From Zymoseptoria tritici IPO323 (taxonomy: Eukaryota > Ascomycota > Dothideomycetes > Mycosphaerellales > Mycosphaerellaceae), in the NCBI RefSeq assembly GCF_000219625.1, contig NC_018212.1, forward strand, positions 806,001 through 870,000: DNA of 64,000 bases, given 5' to 3'. Position numbers and translations under genes: made by a program. Shown in pieces: positions 31,004 through 42,437 of the stretch. How positions within the stretch are numbered: position 1 is the first letter of the stretch; every line of letters begins with the position of its first letter. The notes below the pieces were generated by a model. That model saw only the letters and a program-made list of their open reading frames with translations, did no database searches and was not told where the DNA came from.

Positions 31004-31495
31004 CTAGTAGCCATCCACCTGCACAATCGTACCATCCGTCGAGGTCCAATCAATCGTGTGAGTGCCTGCGATCCAGACATTGCACTCGGGAAATCTACCA
31101 GTCGCATCCTTGAAGTAGTAATCATAGGTCTGACCGGTCTTGAATTCGAACGTGTAAAAGTTGTCCACCCACTCTGATTTGTAGATTTGGTGCCACGTGA
31201 TTCCAGTCTGGCGCTGGCAGTCGTCGGATGGAGTGCCGTGTTCGCCAGGGCGCCATGTCTCAGAGCCGAGGTCATAATGGAGTTCTGGGCCATGGCTCAT
31301 GAGCAGGCCGTTCTTTTCAGCCTCGATTCTTTCGGCTTCGGCCTTCTCCTTCGCTTTCTTCTCGGCATCGGCGGAGCCTCTCGGACGACCAATCTTGCAT
31401 TTGCTGCCGTCCTCCAGCGGGTATTCATGGTCCTCCAGTTCGTTATTCTTGGAGACTGAGGGCGACTTGTCGTCAATGGGTCCGAGCGAGGCCAT
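31004..31495 (-). CDS. Hypothetical protein, charged N-terminus
   Basis: 163 residues from ATG 31493-31495 (MASLGPIDDKSPSVSKNNEL). A Lys/Glu-rich helix (DAEKKAKEKAEAERIEAEK) is followed by a compact domain rich in aromatic residues (GITWHQIYKSEWVDNFYTF, TYDYYFKDATGRFPECNVW, THTIDWTSTDG). A short RPRGSA stretch near residue 40 resembles an AT-hook-like core (GRPRGS). No secretion signal. Function unknown. Confidence 0.6.
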   Translation of the reverse strand: MASLGPIDDKSPSVSKNNELEDHEYPLEDGSKCKIGRPRGSADAEKKAKEKAEAERIEAEKNGLLMSHGPELHYDLGSETWRPGEHGTPSDDCQRQTGITWHQIYKSEWVDNFYTFEFKTGQTYDYYFKDATGRFPECNVWIAGTHTIDWTSTDGTIVQVDGY

Positions 31496-32483
31496 GTTGT
31501 TCTGTGTAAGGCTGATTCGTAATGGGCGATGCTGCTGTGCCAAGGGGATGCCGGGCTGTGTATCCTGCGAAGAGGTTATGGAGTAGAGACTGAGAGGAGA
31601 TACATGGCAGGTTTATATGCGAAGGCTGATAGCTCCGAAGCGACAAAACTGCAGCCCGCGAGCTCGGCCACGCGTCTTCAGCTCTCTGGTCGTGATCTGC
31701 TGATAGAATGCTTGCCAGCCAGCAACGGAAAGCATTTCAGCTAGCCACGAGCGAAGAGCTCTTCCTGTGCGAATGGCTTCCTGCACGTTCAACTCGCGGA
31801 GGGAGGAAGCCTGCATGACTAGATGCATGCATACCACCCCTCCGGCCAATATGGCAGCAAGAGCTCATCAGGAGAGCGATGTGGCTGGCTGAAGAGTCCA
31901 TCAATTCAGCTCCTGTCATTCACACCTGATGCCTGAGGCAGCAAGCGCTTAGTCATGACGACAGCTTAGGTAAGGTAAATTCTCCAGTCCTTCACGCCGG
32001 GCACCTCACGTTCTTTTCATCTCTCCTCCGTACACTCTTGAACATCGATTCTGCATTGAACAGAAATCTGGTCGCTTACATGCGATGCTTTTCGACAAGG
32101 ACTCAACAAGGCTGAGTATCTGCGGGGTATGTCAATTCTCTGATGAGAAGCGATATGTCCCTGCAGATGCACATGGGACAGACTTCGAGACCTCTCGCTT
32201 AAGCTGTATACTCATTGGTTGGTCTTTTCGCGAATCCGCGCGCATTGATTCTTGAGCAGCTTCTCGGACCAACCTTCACTTGAGCAGTGCTCCTCACGAC
32301 TACGTACCTGAGCAGGAAGACAGTTATGGCCTGATCGCTGCATCTTGGCCAAGGCGGCCTCTGTTCGTGTCGCGATGTATATGATCACTCATGGCCACGA
32401 TAAATGGCCTACCGGCTTCAACGACTTCTCTTGCACAAGCGGATCTCGAGTACGTCCTATTGTAGCGTGCAAGATCCCACGAA
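31496..32483. other. Intergenic, divergent promoters
   Basis: Lies between the minus-strand hypothetical gene and the plus-strand surface protein. Short frames only, no motif. Confidence 0.5.
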
Positions 32484-33854
32484 ATGGCTTCCCCTTTGCA
32501 TCTGGCACTCCTCGCTTTGATATTCGCAACGCAAGCCGATGGAAGGCGAGGTGGCGGCGGTGGGAGCGGTAGGAGCGGTGGAGACGGAGATGGAGGCGGA
32601 GGCGGAGGCGGAGCTGGTGGAGGTGGTGATGCCTTGATCGACTACACCAAGGATTGCAAAGCTGCCCAGGCGGCGCAGACGCAAGATCTCTATCTCATGC
32701 CAGGATCGTACTACTCTGGTCCACTTACCATCACGCACAAGGTCGACTTCAATTCCGCTGCTGCAGATACTTCTTGCAGCAATAACGACCAGCAGACGAA
32801 GCAGTATGTCTACGACGCCATACTCGCTGTCGGCCCTGTCCGCGACGGAAATGATACAGCAGATGTCTTCTGGGGCCTTCAAGCTTATCCTCCTGTGCAG
32901 CCTGTGCCGAGCGATGCAAGGAATGAATTCGTGCGCATCCGAAGCGCACGCTACGGCCAGGAAGAGCGGGAGAGAAAAGGCCTTCGATTCTATTATCCCT
33001 ATCTGTCAGGCGATGAAAGTGCTCTCGCGGTCCCGTGGAACGAGAGCTCTCGACAGTACTGGAATATGTCACTGTCTCCGACAACGTTGAGTGTCCCTAA
33101 TGGCACCGTGGCTGTGGACAGCTGGAACATATCCGCGACGTACGTCCGGTACCCAGAGGCTATTCCACCAGGAAGATACGACACCTACCAGCCCTACTAT
33201 CCGCACAATCTCGTCACGCTGTCCGATATTTGCTACTCGGAACGTGACAATGGTGCATACCCAGGAGATATAGAACAACCAAGCTCATCGCCTTACAATA
33301 CAGGTGGCGATGTGATGGCGCCGGTCATGTTCTTGCAATTCGGCGCATCGATTCAGATGTCCGGCGTTGGCACCGATCATGTCTCGCTGCGACTCACTGG
33401 AGGTCGAGTCATGCAGCAGCTTGCTCGTGTCCACCAGGCTTATCGCATGAAAGTCTCATACTGTAGCTACAACGAGTATGGCGCTTGGCCTTGGCGCTCG
33501 CTGTCAACCCTGGACAATCCGAAGATCTACGTTGCCGGCGAACCGGACTTTCCTGGCAATAATGGTAAACAGAACCTCACTGTCAGCATCGAAATGAGTT
33601 TCGAAGGCATGCGGAACGTATCGGCGAGCACAAAGTTCCAAGCTGAGAGATCCACACTCGAGAGTGGGCCTCAGTGGTCGATCGGAAGCGGCAGACTCAG
33701 GGTTTCTGGGAGTCTGCTGACATGGTGCCTCGCCCTGGCCATGCTTCGGATTATTGCAGCGTTTCAGTGGCTGCAAAGCTCGCTACACGACCTCTTCGAG
33801 CAGAAGCGAGATTGCAAGGCTTCTGCGAGACATTGCAGCTTTGATACATCTTGA
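32484..33854 (+). CDS. Secreted Gly-rich surface glycoprotein, possibly GPI-anchored
   Basis: A single exon of 456 residues. Signal MASPLHLALLALIFATQADG is followed by a Gly/Ser run (RRGGGGGSGRSGGDGDGG). The extracellular body has many N-glycosylation sequons (NDT, NES, NMS, NGT, NIS, NLT, NVS) and paired cysteines. Near the C-terminus a hydrophobic stretch (LLTWCLALAMLRIIAAF) could be a membrane anchor or GPI signal, but a ~35-residue basic Cys-containing tail follows it. The tail may reflect an unseen intron or a recent stop loss. No domain is recognised. Confidence 0.7.
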   Translation: MASPLHLALLALIFATQADGRRGGGGGSGRSGGDGDGGGGGGGAGGGGDALIDYTKDCKAAQAAQTQDLYLMPGSYYSGPLTITHKVDFNSAAADTSCSNNDQQTKQYVYDAILAVGPVRDGNDTADVFWGLQAYPPVQPVPSDARNEFVRIRSARYGQEERERKGLRFYYPYLSGDESALAVPWNESSRQYWNMSLSPTTLSVPNGTVAVDSWNISATYVRYPEAIPPGRYDTYQPYYPHNLVTLSDICYSERDNGAYPGDIEQPSSSPYNTGGDVMAPVMFLQFGASIQMSGVGTDHVSLRLTGGRVMQQLARVHQAYRMKVSYCSYNEYGAWPWRSLSTLDNPKIYVAGEPDFPGNNGKQNLTVSIEMSFEGMRNVSASTKFQAERSTLESGPQWSIGSGRLRVSGSLLTWCLALAMLRIIAAFQWLQSSLHDLFEQKRDCKASARHCSFDTS

Positions 33855-33928
33855 CGATATTGTACACCTAGCAGCAGCTTGGGCCAAAGCAGCAGCAATG
33901 TCGACGGAATGCCCCTTCAATCGGTCAC

Positions 33929-35329
33929 TCATGCCTTCTCTTCCTCTGTTCCAATGCGATCAAGCTGAGTCTGACAGTGCAAGCTCTTGAAGCTATCGAT
34001 GGTGACGTGCGGCTCCCTCTTGATTCCAAACAGCGTCCTCGAGCTAGCCGCCGAACTCGCGCCCGCACTGCGCTCCACGTCCGAAGCATCCTTGCTGCCA
34101 TTGGACTTGGATCTGGAGGTGCGAGTCATACGCGAAAGGACGCCGAGGCCAAGCGATTTGCGGAAACGGCTGCTTAGCACTATTCGGCGGATGGCGGGCA
34201 GGCAGACCGCGATGAGCGCGATGGTAGTCTCAATCATGGTCCAGAAGACTTCATTGCCGACTATGCCGAGGATGTCGTAAATTGGGAGACCCATGACGGA
34301 TGTTCGGTTCATCATTTCTGTGAGGAGCGGTCAGTGGGTTTGATGAGGGGGGATTAGTGAGTTGCTCACGGGAAGGTATGCTGGTTTGAATGAAGATAGT
34401 CATTCTCACGAAGGCAGCTGCTGTGGCACTGCAAGTGTGTTAGCAGGTGCGGACTCTTTGATTGAGAAGGCGATTGCACTGACATTCCGCCGAGCAGGAA
34501 GCAGCCTGCGAGAGACAACTTCTTCGAAGTGGAGAGTTTAAGAACGAAGATCTGCAGCGGATATCAGCATTGCATGATGAGAAAGTTTTGCCAGTGAAAG
34601 GATCCTAACCCATGGAATCGGCAAGACCAAGACAAACAAATCTAGGCAAGCATCGAGGATTGTGTAAATGATGGTCGGCAAGAATCCGAATGGACACTGT
34701 TCCGCTATCTCTCCCAGCGACTTCCAGTTGGCATCGAATTGCAGTCCACAATCGAACAGCAGGCCGAAGAAGAAGGCCAGCGTCCAGCCTGCCACCACGC
34801 CGATCAGGATCCAACTGACAATGTTGAATGACTGATATGAGGCGAAGAAGCGACGATAAAGAAAAAGAATTGCCAGGCGCACGCAACCGAGGACGAGAGG
34901 TTGTAAGAAGAATGTCACCCAGAACACCTGTTCATCGGTCAATTGGCCGCCGACTCAAGCTCAACCAGGCCATCAGAGCACTTACTTTTCCCATCACTAC
35001 CCAAGCTGGACCGGCCGTCGTGTACCACGTCTCTGCTTCCGCTGGACCAGAATGGCCGCCCACTGACCCCATCGCGGCACCCCAAATAATGATGCCGGCG
35101 ATTGGATACGCCAGGACCTAAGTCTTGTCAGCTGTGTTCTTCAAGATTGGAAAGGCAGCCGACTCGGACTCACCAAAGCGGCCACGCAAAAATAGTCATC
35201 GATCTTCCATCGATGCAAGAGTGTATCTCCTCGGTCGGCTTTCAACAGACGGAGAGCTACAGCGAGGGTGGCGAGGACGGTGAGGATGGACGTGAGGGCA
35301 ATTACGCTGGCCTCATTGATGAGCAACAT
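33929..35329 (-). CDS. Rhodopsin-domain (PTH11-like) seven-transmembrane protein, six exons
   Basis: Exons 35329-35174, 35117-34986, 34927-34610, 34551-34484, 34428-34370 and 34317-33929, all in phase (373 residues). Extracellular N-terminus, then hydrophobic helices: ALTSILTVLATLAVALRLL, VLAYPIAGIIIWGAAMG, VFWVTFFLQPLVLGCVRLAI (followed by LFLYRRFF), IVSWILIGVVAGWTLAFFF, FGFLPTIIYTILDACLDLFV, IFVLKLS...CFLLGG, and ETTIALIAVCLPAIRR. The cytoplasmic tail is Ser/Lys-rich. The KIDDYFCVAAL and NWKSLGEIAEQCPF stretches and spacing fit the large fungal rhodopsin-domain family (pfam20684, SAT4/PTH11-like), thought to be membrane sensors. The start is the first ATG (35327-35329). Confidence 0.85.
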
Positions 35330-35797
35330 CTTGCCGACCTCTGACTGCACGGAGTATGTCAGGGATCAGAAGGAAAGGTAAGATGTGCAGGGAACCAAGT
35401 GAAAGCAATGCTGATGAACCCAGAACCACACGCTCTGACCACTGAGATCTTATAAATTCTTGATTGAATCTAAGAGGTTTCTGGAGACACCCAAGGAATC
35501 GACGGCGGTGAGGAAAGTGGCCAGAACACCCGATCTGTAGGTCACGCGTGGCTTGTAGTGACACGGCCTACAAAACGCGGGAACCTTGTCATGGTGCCAG
35601 GTCGAGACGACATGGATATGGTATATCAGTATCGTGTTATGAGTAGACGGGACATGGTGGGGTGGGGGCCGTGATCGCACGGCTGATGTGCATGGCCCTG
35701 ACTCGCCTTGCGCCATGGTTTCGGAGCTGAACCCCAGGTTTTACGGCCACGACACGGCGTTTCGCATAACAATTGCATATGGCATGAGAGCCCTTTG

Positions 35798-36902
35798 ATG
35801 ATGAGCGAGTACAGGACCTTATCTTCGGCATCACAGAAGTCGATGGTTCGACTCGCGAAACATACACGACCATCTTACGTGATGGAGGACCAAAATCCGA
35901 CCTCATGTCGCTTATCAGAAGACATGCAAGAGAAGGCGCAACTCCTCCGCGACAACGACATGATCGAACCAGCGCTCGTCCACACGGAAAGAACAGTATC
36001 CGGTGGACTGAAAACAAGACGAAAAGATCTCACGATCGTTCTCCTACTGGCATCGAACCTCCTGTCCTTCATGCTGCTCCTTGGTTTACCACGCCTCTGG
36101 TCTCACCTGCCTCCTACCACTCCTGACCCTACCAGCACCTCAAACGCCTCAAACATGTTCTCCCCGGCCCCCACAATCGGTATGCAGCTCCCTGACACCT
36201 CTTCACCTGCCAAGCTGGAGCTTGCGCTGACAGCAAGCCACGGTCCAGCCCTCGTGTCGGAGTTACCCACACATCCGGTGCAGTTTCATTGGAGTACTGC
36301 TTACAGTTCTCCCGACGACTCGGAAGCAGACGATCTGTGGAATGCGATCGATACCGCTCATGGCTATATCGCTGTTGAGCATGAATGGGCGCGAGAAAGG
36401 GGTTGGATGGCGAGTATGCCTGTGCCGGGAGATGAGACGAAGGCGCTCTACGTTCTGGAGGGCTATCATCAGTTCCATTGTTTGGTGGGCTTTTCTGCGA
36501 GACTGGAGTTGTTGGTTTGCTAATGGAGGAGTTAGAAAATCGTAAGGACAGTGTTTCTTCAAAGCATCGCAGGCAAGGAGTTGAGCTATCCGGTGCAGCA
36601 TGCAAGGCACTGCTTTGACTACTTTCGCCAGGTAAACTCCTCGTCCGAGCCTCGTAATTATCTCCCTCTCGCTGACATTGACGCCCAAGTTTATCCAATG
36701 CCACGCCGACCCTACGCCACTTTATACTTTGGGCAGGCATACCTCAGGCGACGGCCAGTGGCACATGTGCAAAGACTGGAATGCTTTGCGCGACTACGCC
36801 ACCGAGAACAGTGCATGCTTCCGCGATCGTGTTGGTAATGAGAGCTTGAGGGAGCAATTCGGGAACTGTGAGGGGCTGGAAAACGATGGTGTCATTGCAT
36901 GA
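35798..36902 (+). CDS. Second UstYa-like (DUF3328) protein
   Basis: Exons 35798-36484, 36536-36631 and 36690-36902, introns 51 and 58 nt, phases consistent. N-terminal cytosolic region, a single membrane helix (LTIVLLLASNLLSFMLLLGL), then the lumenal domain: STAYSSPDDSEADDLWNAID, the first motif HQFHC (YHQFHCLKIVRTVFLQ), the second motif HARHC (FDYFRQFIQCHAD PTPLYT) and MCKDWNALRDYATENS. Both HxxHC motifs needed for the family's activity are present, and the gene looks intact. ATG 35882 (MEDQNPTSC) is an alternative start. It lies about 14 kb from the precursor gene. Known dikaritin clusters often carry two or more UstY genes, so it may cooperate with the first or belong to a separate pathway. 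Confidence 0.88.
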
Positions 36903-38309
36903 TCTGTTCAGACGCTGCTTTGAGCGCTGACATGACTGAAGAATCGCGAATCACGGTGTTCGACCTTGAAGCCGACCATCGGACCAGTCTTCCTCGGCCT
37001 CGTTGGTCAAGAACTTGTGGCGCCTCAGAGTCGCAGATTGTTAGCGTGTGCACAACATACGCATCAGCGTCTGTCATGGTCAGTGCCGCCATGTGCGTGA
37101 CAGATGCTGCGATTCGGAACTTCGCCGATGGAAGGCAAACACGTCGACTCTCCTCTGCGATCTGGAGAAGGAATGATGGAACCGGTCAAGGATCAGCCAT
37201 CGACAAGCCAATCCGGGCATCGGTTCGGTGCCGGAGACATGGAAGGGCTGTCTTTCTGTCTGTCGTTGACGTCGAGTCTTTGGATCTGTGGGGCCTTGTC
37301 GCAGATCAGAGGCTCGCCATCGAGCGGGTCATCATTTCGCACATGGTGCCCTTCGATCGCATGGCCTTGGATTCGAGTCAACACAGGCTGTCTTGGGATT
37401 CGGCGTTCCAATAATCTTCGAACATAATTCTCCAATAGCTACTGTCGGACTTTGCCGAAAGCAATTATCTGCAAGCGTCGGATAAAGCCTTCATGCACAA
37501 TCCATATTTGGCGTCTGTACGGAGCCTTGAGAACATGCTTTTGCCCCTGAGTCAGTCGGCTGATGAAACGGCCACGGCAGGCACATGACGCCGAATTCGC
37601 AACTCTGCACGCGACACGCGAGGCACGCTGATATTCTTCACAGCGCCAACTAAGGTCTTCGGGTCAGAACTTCTAGACCACGCCACGAAAATTTGTCTGC
37701 TGCCGACAACAAAGAGAAATTTCTTGTTCCCGTTCGGCACCCAGACCGTTCGCTAAAGCCTCAGGCCGGAGCACACATCCCATTCCGGCCCCAACTGACA
37801 GGCGTTTGAGATGGTCCTCACTCTCGTCCAGGTTCCGGCCACCTCGAAGCACCGTCCACGACTCAAACCTCCAGCCGATGCTCAGCTCATTATCGGAATC
37901 CGCGACCATCGCCTCGTGGGCAACGTTTTATGACACATTCAGCCCACCACGTGGCTGAAGGACCACGTACAAGCCTAAGTTTGCTGCTGCCACTACTCCA
38001 TATCGAACCACGCTATACCAAGATTCCAATGCGCGGAACTTGCGCCATCCGGGAAGGCGCAGACGTCAGTCGGCCGTGGGGCCAGAAGCTCAGAACAACC
38101 AGGCCGTTTCATCAGAGAACAAGGTTGGGGTTGTATATAGCGTGGGAAATTTCCTGCCCGTGTGTGGTGTACTTTTCCTCAACCTAACAGCATTGGTCTC
38201 GGACCTTCCTGTCAGTCCATCACACCCTTCCATCCCTCCTCCAGCACTCTCTCTCCCCAGAGACTCCCTGTCGAACCTTGTCCCGTGCCCTTGGCTCTTC
38301 TACCTCGCG
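36903..38309. other. Intergenic, no supported gene
   Basis: Frames on both strands overlap (for example a minus frame 37673-37909 starting MVADSDNELSIGW), but none shows a motif or joins to another exon. Confidence 0.4.
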
Positions 38310-39156
38310 ATGGTCTGCTCTGGCCTCATTGTCGCTTTGCTGAGCACGGTCATCACTCTCTCTGCTTTCGCAGCTCCAACAGCAGGACTGGTATCAAGCC
38401 TCTCATCCACTCTGTTTTCAACGACAAGCGGACTAATGGGAATCTCGAAGCAGAAGTCTCCGGGCTCCGCCAGCTTTCCTCAGGTGATGAGAGGACCTGC
38501 AGGCTCGGCCGTGGGTAGTACGTTCAACGAAGTGACGGCTCCTCTCCTTGGAATAGGTACGTTGCTGCTATTGTGCGCCGTCCTTTTTCGATGGAATCGT
38601 TGGCTAACGTAGCTCTCACAGTTGAGTGCTTCTGCAACAAAGCGAGCAAATGCACCATCACGTTGAGTGGTGGCATCACCGACATTCTTGGCAATGGAGC
38701 GGACTACAGTATGTCTTGCTTGCGGCAGCTATCCCTTCGCGCTTCCATCGACAGTACGCTGATCATCGTCTGTAGAGGGCAATCTCACCATCTCAGGCTG
38801 GATTCAGGATGGCCACGCCTGGGCTTCTACGGACTCCTACGGTCAAGCAGCGGCGCCGTTCACTCTCAAATGCAATGCCATAGGAGACGTCTGCTCGACT
38901 ACAATGGTAAGTGCTCATGGCGTACGAGCGCTACGGTCTCGTGGTCGCTAACACACTCAACAGGCTGGAAACTTGACTCAGGTCTTTGACAATGGGGAGG
39001 CTATGGGTGAGTTCAAGTCTTTTTCTCCAAATCATAAGTTATACATTTACTGACTCTGAAATGTTAGAACTCTGGGGCTGGCTGACACCTTCTGGGAAAT
39101 GTGACAAAGGCGTCTGCACAGGGGAGATCAAAGCTCTTGGTGATCCAGGATACTAG
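38310..39156 (+). CDS. Secreted cysteine-containing protein, five exons
   Basis: Exons 38310-38556, 38622-38708, 38776-38906, 38964-39006 and 39068-39156 (597 nt, 198 residues), all in phase with canonical GT-AG introns. Signal MVCSGLIVALLSTVITLSAF ending in AAP. A Ser-rich pro-like region is followed by a compact domain with Cys pairs: VECFCNKASKCTITLSGG, NLTISGWIQDGHAWAS, FTLKCNAIGDVCSTT and GWLTPSGKCDKGVCTGEIK. Two N-glycosylation sequons. The multi-exon structure and intact phases argue for a live gene. No family recognised; effector-like or cell-wall roles are possible. Confidence 0.8.
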
Positions 39157-39537
39157 ACACTGCTGCGCGCATCGGGGGAGAGGCTCTACAGACCCGTAAT
39201 ACCAACGACACAGGAAGTCTCTGGGGAGACCTCGGGAACCGGGAAGAGATGTTCATACGATAATGGGGGATGGAGTGGCTGGCGGGAAGGAGATGGAGGA
39301 CAGAAGTGTGTGTCGATTGACACACGACATGGTTGTCCCTTTTCCACTCAAGAGCATCCAGCAGGAATCAGCTTCCCGGCCGAGTTGGGCCTTCAATGTG
39401 AATATTACATACATGTATTTATATACCAAGCGTCATTGTGTAACGCACGGCCGCATATAGAGAACAACCTGGAGTACGTTAGCTGAAACTCCGGCTCGAA
39501 ACAACCTGGACTGTACAGATTGTTTCAAGCCGATGTC

Positions 39538-39905
39538 TCATGCCTCTATAGCGCTCTTGAGATGAGCTGATGCCGTGTCTCGAGCACTGCGGCTTGGGAC
39601 CATCCTCAGCTCTTGTCGGGCTTCACGCCATGCTTCGTGGTCTTCTCCAAGGTCTGCGATTGCTGCCTCAGGCATGAAAACTACCTCAAGTCGTCTCGCC
39701 TTTCCCACGTTCATGCCGGGTGTGCTTTCCCCTCCATTTCTTCGTCTTATCCCGTCGAAGGTAAGATTGACGATCAACTGTCATGCATCGAACCATACAT
39801 CCAGTGCTCTCTTGCTAGCGGTGTATCTCGAATGTCTTCGTCCACCGCCACAGCCGACAGCTCCAAAATACCACCAGTATGGTCGGGCAGAACGATTCGC
39901 CCGTT
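39538..39905 (-). pseudogene. Remnant of an unknown protein gene
   Basis: One frame reads GRIVLPDHTGGILELSAVAV and DEDIRDTPLAREHWMYGSMH before a stop. One base out of phase it continues LIVNLTFDGIRRRNGGESTP, then GKARRLEVVFMPEAAIADLG, ending at 39538. The two parts look like one protein split by a frameshift. No family recognised. It abuts the small membrane-protein frame at 39909. Confidence 0.4.
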
Positions 39906-39908
39906 GTT

Positions 39909-40259
39909 CTATCCTCGCTCGAATGGCCTTGCTGCGCCAATGTACAGGACGACTGTGGCCACGAAGTGGTGGAGATGTACCATCCAGACGCTACCCGTAT
40001 GCAGGCATACAAGCTGAGCAGCGATTCCCGTGGCAATGATGACGAACACCTCGAAACGGTCCAAAGGCGTCAGTGCGGGATCCTGTCCGGCGCGGATGCA
40101 GTAGAAGCAGGCGGCGAACATGTATAGGCTTGTGAGTCGCTGGGGAAGAGGCGTGCCGGTGAAGTGATCGCCGAATTGGGTGAGCAAGACGCATGCCAGA
40201 ATGATCAGGCCGCCTTGCCAGGTTGAAGGACGATCCCGTTGCGAGGTATTGGGTGGCAT
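39909..40259 (-). CDS. Small membrane protein, three or four helices
   Basis: 116 residues from ATG 40257-40259 (MPPNTSQRDRPSTWQGG). Hydrophobic segments are LIILACVLLTQF, LTSLYMFAACFYCIRAG and FEVFVIIATGIAAQLVCLH, followed by LHHFVATVVLYIGAA. It ends ARPFERG. The ORF may be complete or continue into the downstream remnant through a lost junction. No known family. Confidence 0.4.
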   Translation of the reverse strand: MPPNTSQRDRPSTWQGGLIILACVLLTQFGDHFTGTPLPQRLTSLYMFAACFYCIRAGQDPALTPLDRFEVFVIIATGIAAQLVCLHTGSVWMVHLHHFVATVVLYIGAARPFERG

Positions 40260-41384
40260 CGTGTCCGTCGAGCTGAAATGGTGATTGATCGATCGTAAGG
40301 TGACCGGCTGCGAGACTTCGCATTGATGGATTCGAATTCCCAAAAAACTGGATGAACGGGATCTGTCTGCTCCTGAGGGAATCAGGTGTCCCGTGCCTTT
40401 CTTGCGCAGTCCTCCGCGTTCTGCTATGGAAAGAGGGCGGGCTCAAAGACAAAGTCGAACGCAATGCTTCTTCAAGTTCACAGGTCTTGGGTAACTTTGG
40501 ATGCGGTGAAGCTAAAGATGTCTTAGATGCCGATCACAGACAGAGCTTCTCCCAACTCCAAGCTTCACCCACGGACCCTACTTCGCTACGGTCTACATGC
40601 CGAGATTCTTCAGCGAAGTAGAAGCGTATAACCACTTGTATCCGGCTTGGCTACGGATGACGTCCGAAGAGAAGTACGCTTCTATGCTATCTCAGCGATC
40701 GGCAGGGCAGCACACCTATACGAGCATTCCCGAGGGCGGGAAATTCTCTCCTCGACCACTCGTGGCTTCAACGTGCTGTTTGTCGATCTGACATCTCTTT
40801 CCGCTTACGGAAATGCGAATCTAGGTACCATCCATTGCTGGTCCAGGCTCCGAACGTCATGCTTTGATACCAAAGGATCGGCCAAAGCCGCGCTGAGCTC
40901 CTTCTCTTGCCCAAATGTCGAAGAATATGATGGCGAGTCACTTGGGGTCCACTCCGGAGAGATGCTGTCAAAACGCGTGTCCCTGTTGCCGGTCTAGTCT
41001 CTTGAGACTCCCTTGTCTACCGGCGAGGTGTTCTGACAACTCGACTCCAGACTCACGGCTACAGGGTGCCGCCGTGTCTTTCAATTCGACCAACGATCTC
41101 TGGCATGAACCTCCGGACCCTTACGCTTGCCCGTCTGTTGACGGATCGCCATGTCATACTTTATCCTAGCACCGCGCTCATTGACAGACAGCGCAAGAAG
41201 ATGAAGAGATCCTTCAATCCAATGATGTCGAATCCCTCGTGCCATGCCGCTCGATCCGTCCTACCAGCTGGTCAAGGAGACGAGTCAAGAGGATGTATAA
41301 GACAAGGCCAACATTCAACTCGGTCCATCACGCCAACAGACAATCATACAGTCGATTCCCACAGCCTTGTCCAGACTTGCAATC
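40260..41384. other. Intergenic, no supported gene
   Basis: Short overlapping plus-strand frames without motifs; promoter of the pseudogene at 41385 at its end. Confidence 0.45.
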
Positions 41385-42021
41385 ATGCGTCCCTCTAGCG
41401 CTTCCATCTTCGCCATCTCCGCCCTGGCTTACCAGAGGGCCAAAGCCATCGCCATGCCTTCCTCCGAATTCACCATGGGCATGAAATCTCCCGACCACTT
41501 TGCCTCCATGGACATCACCGACGGCATTCCAACCGGCCCTCCAGTCGACTTGACCAACGAGGATCCAGCTCTCCCCCTCGAGGCCCGCAAGAACGTCAAC
41601 TACTGCATCAGAGATCCCGCGCGCTCCGGCGTGTGTGTCTCGCCATCGGCGGAGCGGTAGCCATGATCGGCACCCAGATCGGCGTTTCGTTCAAGAGCGC
41701 CTCCGACTCCCACGACTGCTCGACGCACAACGGCCACGTCGACAACGTCACCTTGGTCGACCTACGCCACGGGCAAGCAACAACTGCGACACAACGGCGA
41801 AACTGGAGACCATCGCTGGCGCGATCGATGTGGTACCTTCGCAGTCAGAACGACGCTGTCTGTGGGACGCACTGCGTCAAGCTCACCCACGGGGGGTACG
41901 TGGACTGGGTATGTCACGATCGCTCCGCGCAGGGAACAAGCTTGGACGGCTATTTATTGTGGGACTGCGAGCCAGTTTGGGGCAGTGTGGAAGCGGAGGT
42001 GGAGGTGACGATCACAACTGA
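41385..42021 (+). pseudogene. Secreted small-protein gene broken by several frameshifts
   Basis: Opens with a secretion-like leader (MRPSSASIFAISALAYQRAK) and runs to NVNYCIRDPARSGVC, where the frame shifts to LAIGGAVAMIGTQIGVSFKS and DSHDCSTHNGHVDNVT. It then moves through other frames: NCDTTAKLETIAGAID, NDAVCGTHCVKLTHGG, YVTIAP, YCGTAS and GQCGSGGGG. Read together these form one coherent Cys-containing domain, but at least five frame changes are needed and no intron explains them. It is a decayed member of a secreted protein family I cannot name. Confidence 0.7.
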
Positions 42022-42437
42022 TGAAAATTGGCTTTGGAGATGTGAGGTTACGGACGAGATATTGGAGTGCGTATCACGACCGTGCCTGATGAGGTAGCGG
42101 CAGCCAGACTGAGCAAATTTGGTGTACCTACGTCCTCCAGATTTGCTTGGAATAGAGAGGCTGACCTTATGATCATATGCATTTCCTCTACGTATCGATG
42201 TGGACTCTCGTAATCGAAAGCGAGCTTGGTGACGAGATATGTGTGCTTGACTAGCCTCGATAGCGAAGGAGATGTCTCGAAAGGGGGACTCGTTGCTAAC
42301 ACGATGGACATTCTTTGCTCAGTCTTCCTGCTAACCACTGTCATTTCGATATCCGAGGAAGCATCGCGTTGAAAGAAGAAGAAGAATCAACACAAGCAAA
42401 ACCTTACCCTGTCGACGCCTCCCCTTCCCATTTCTAC

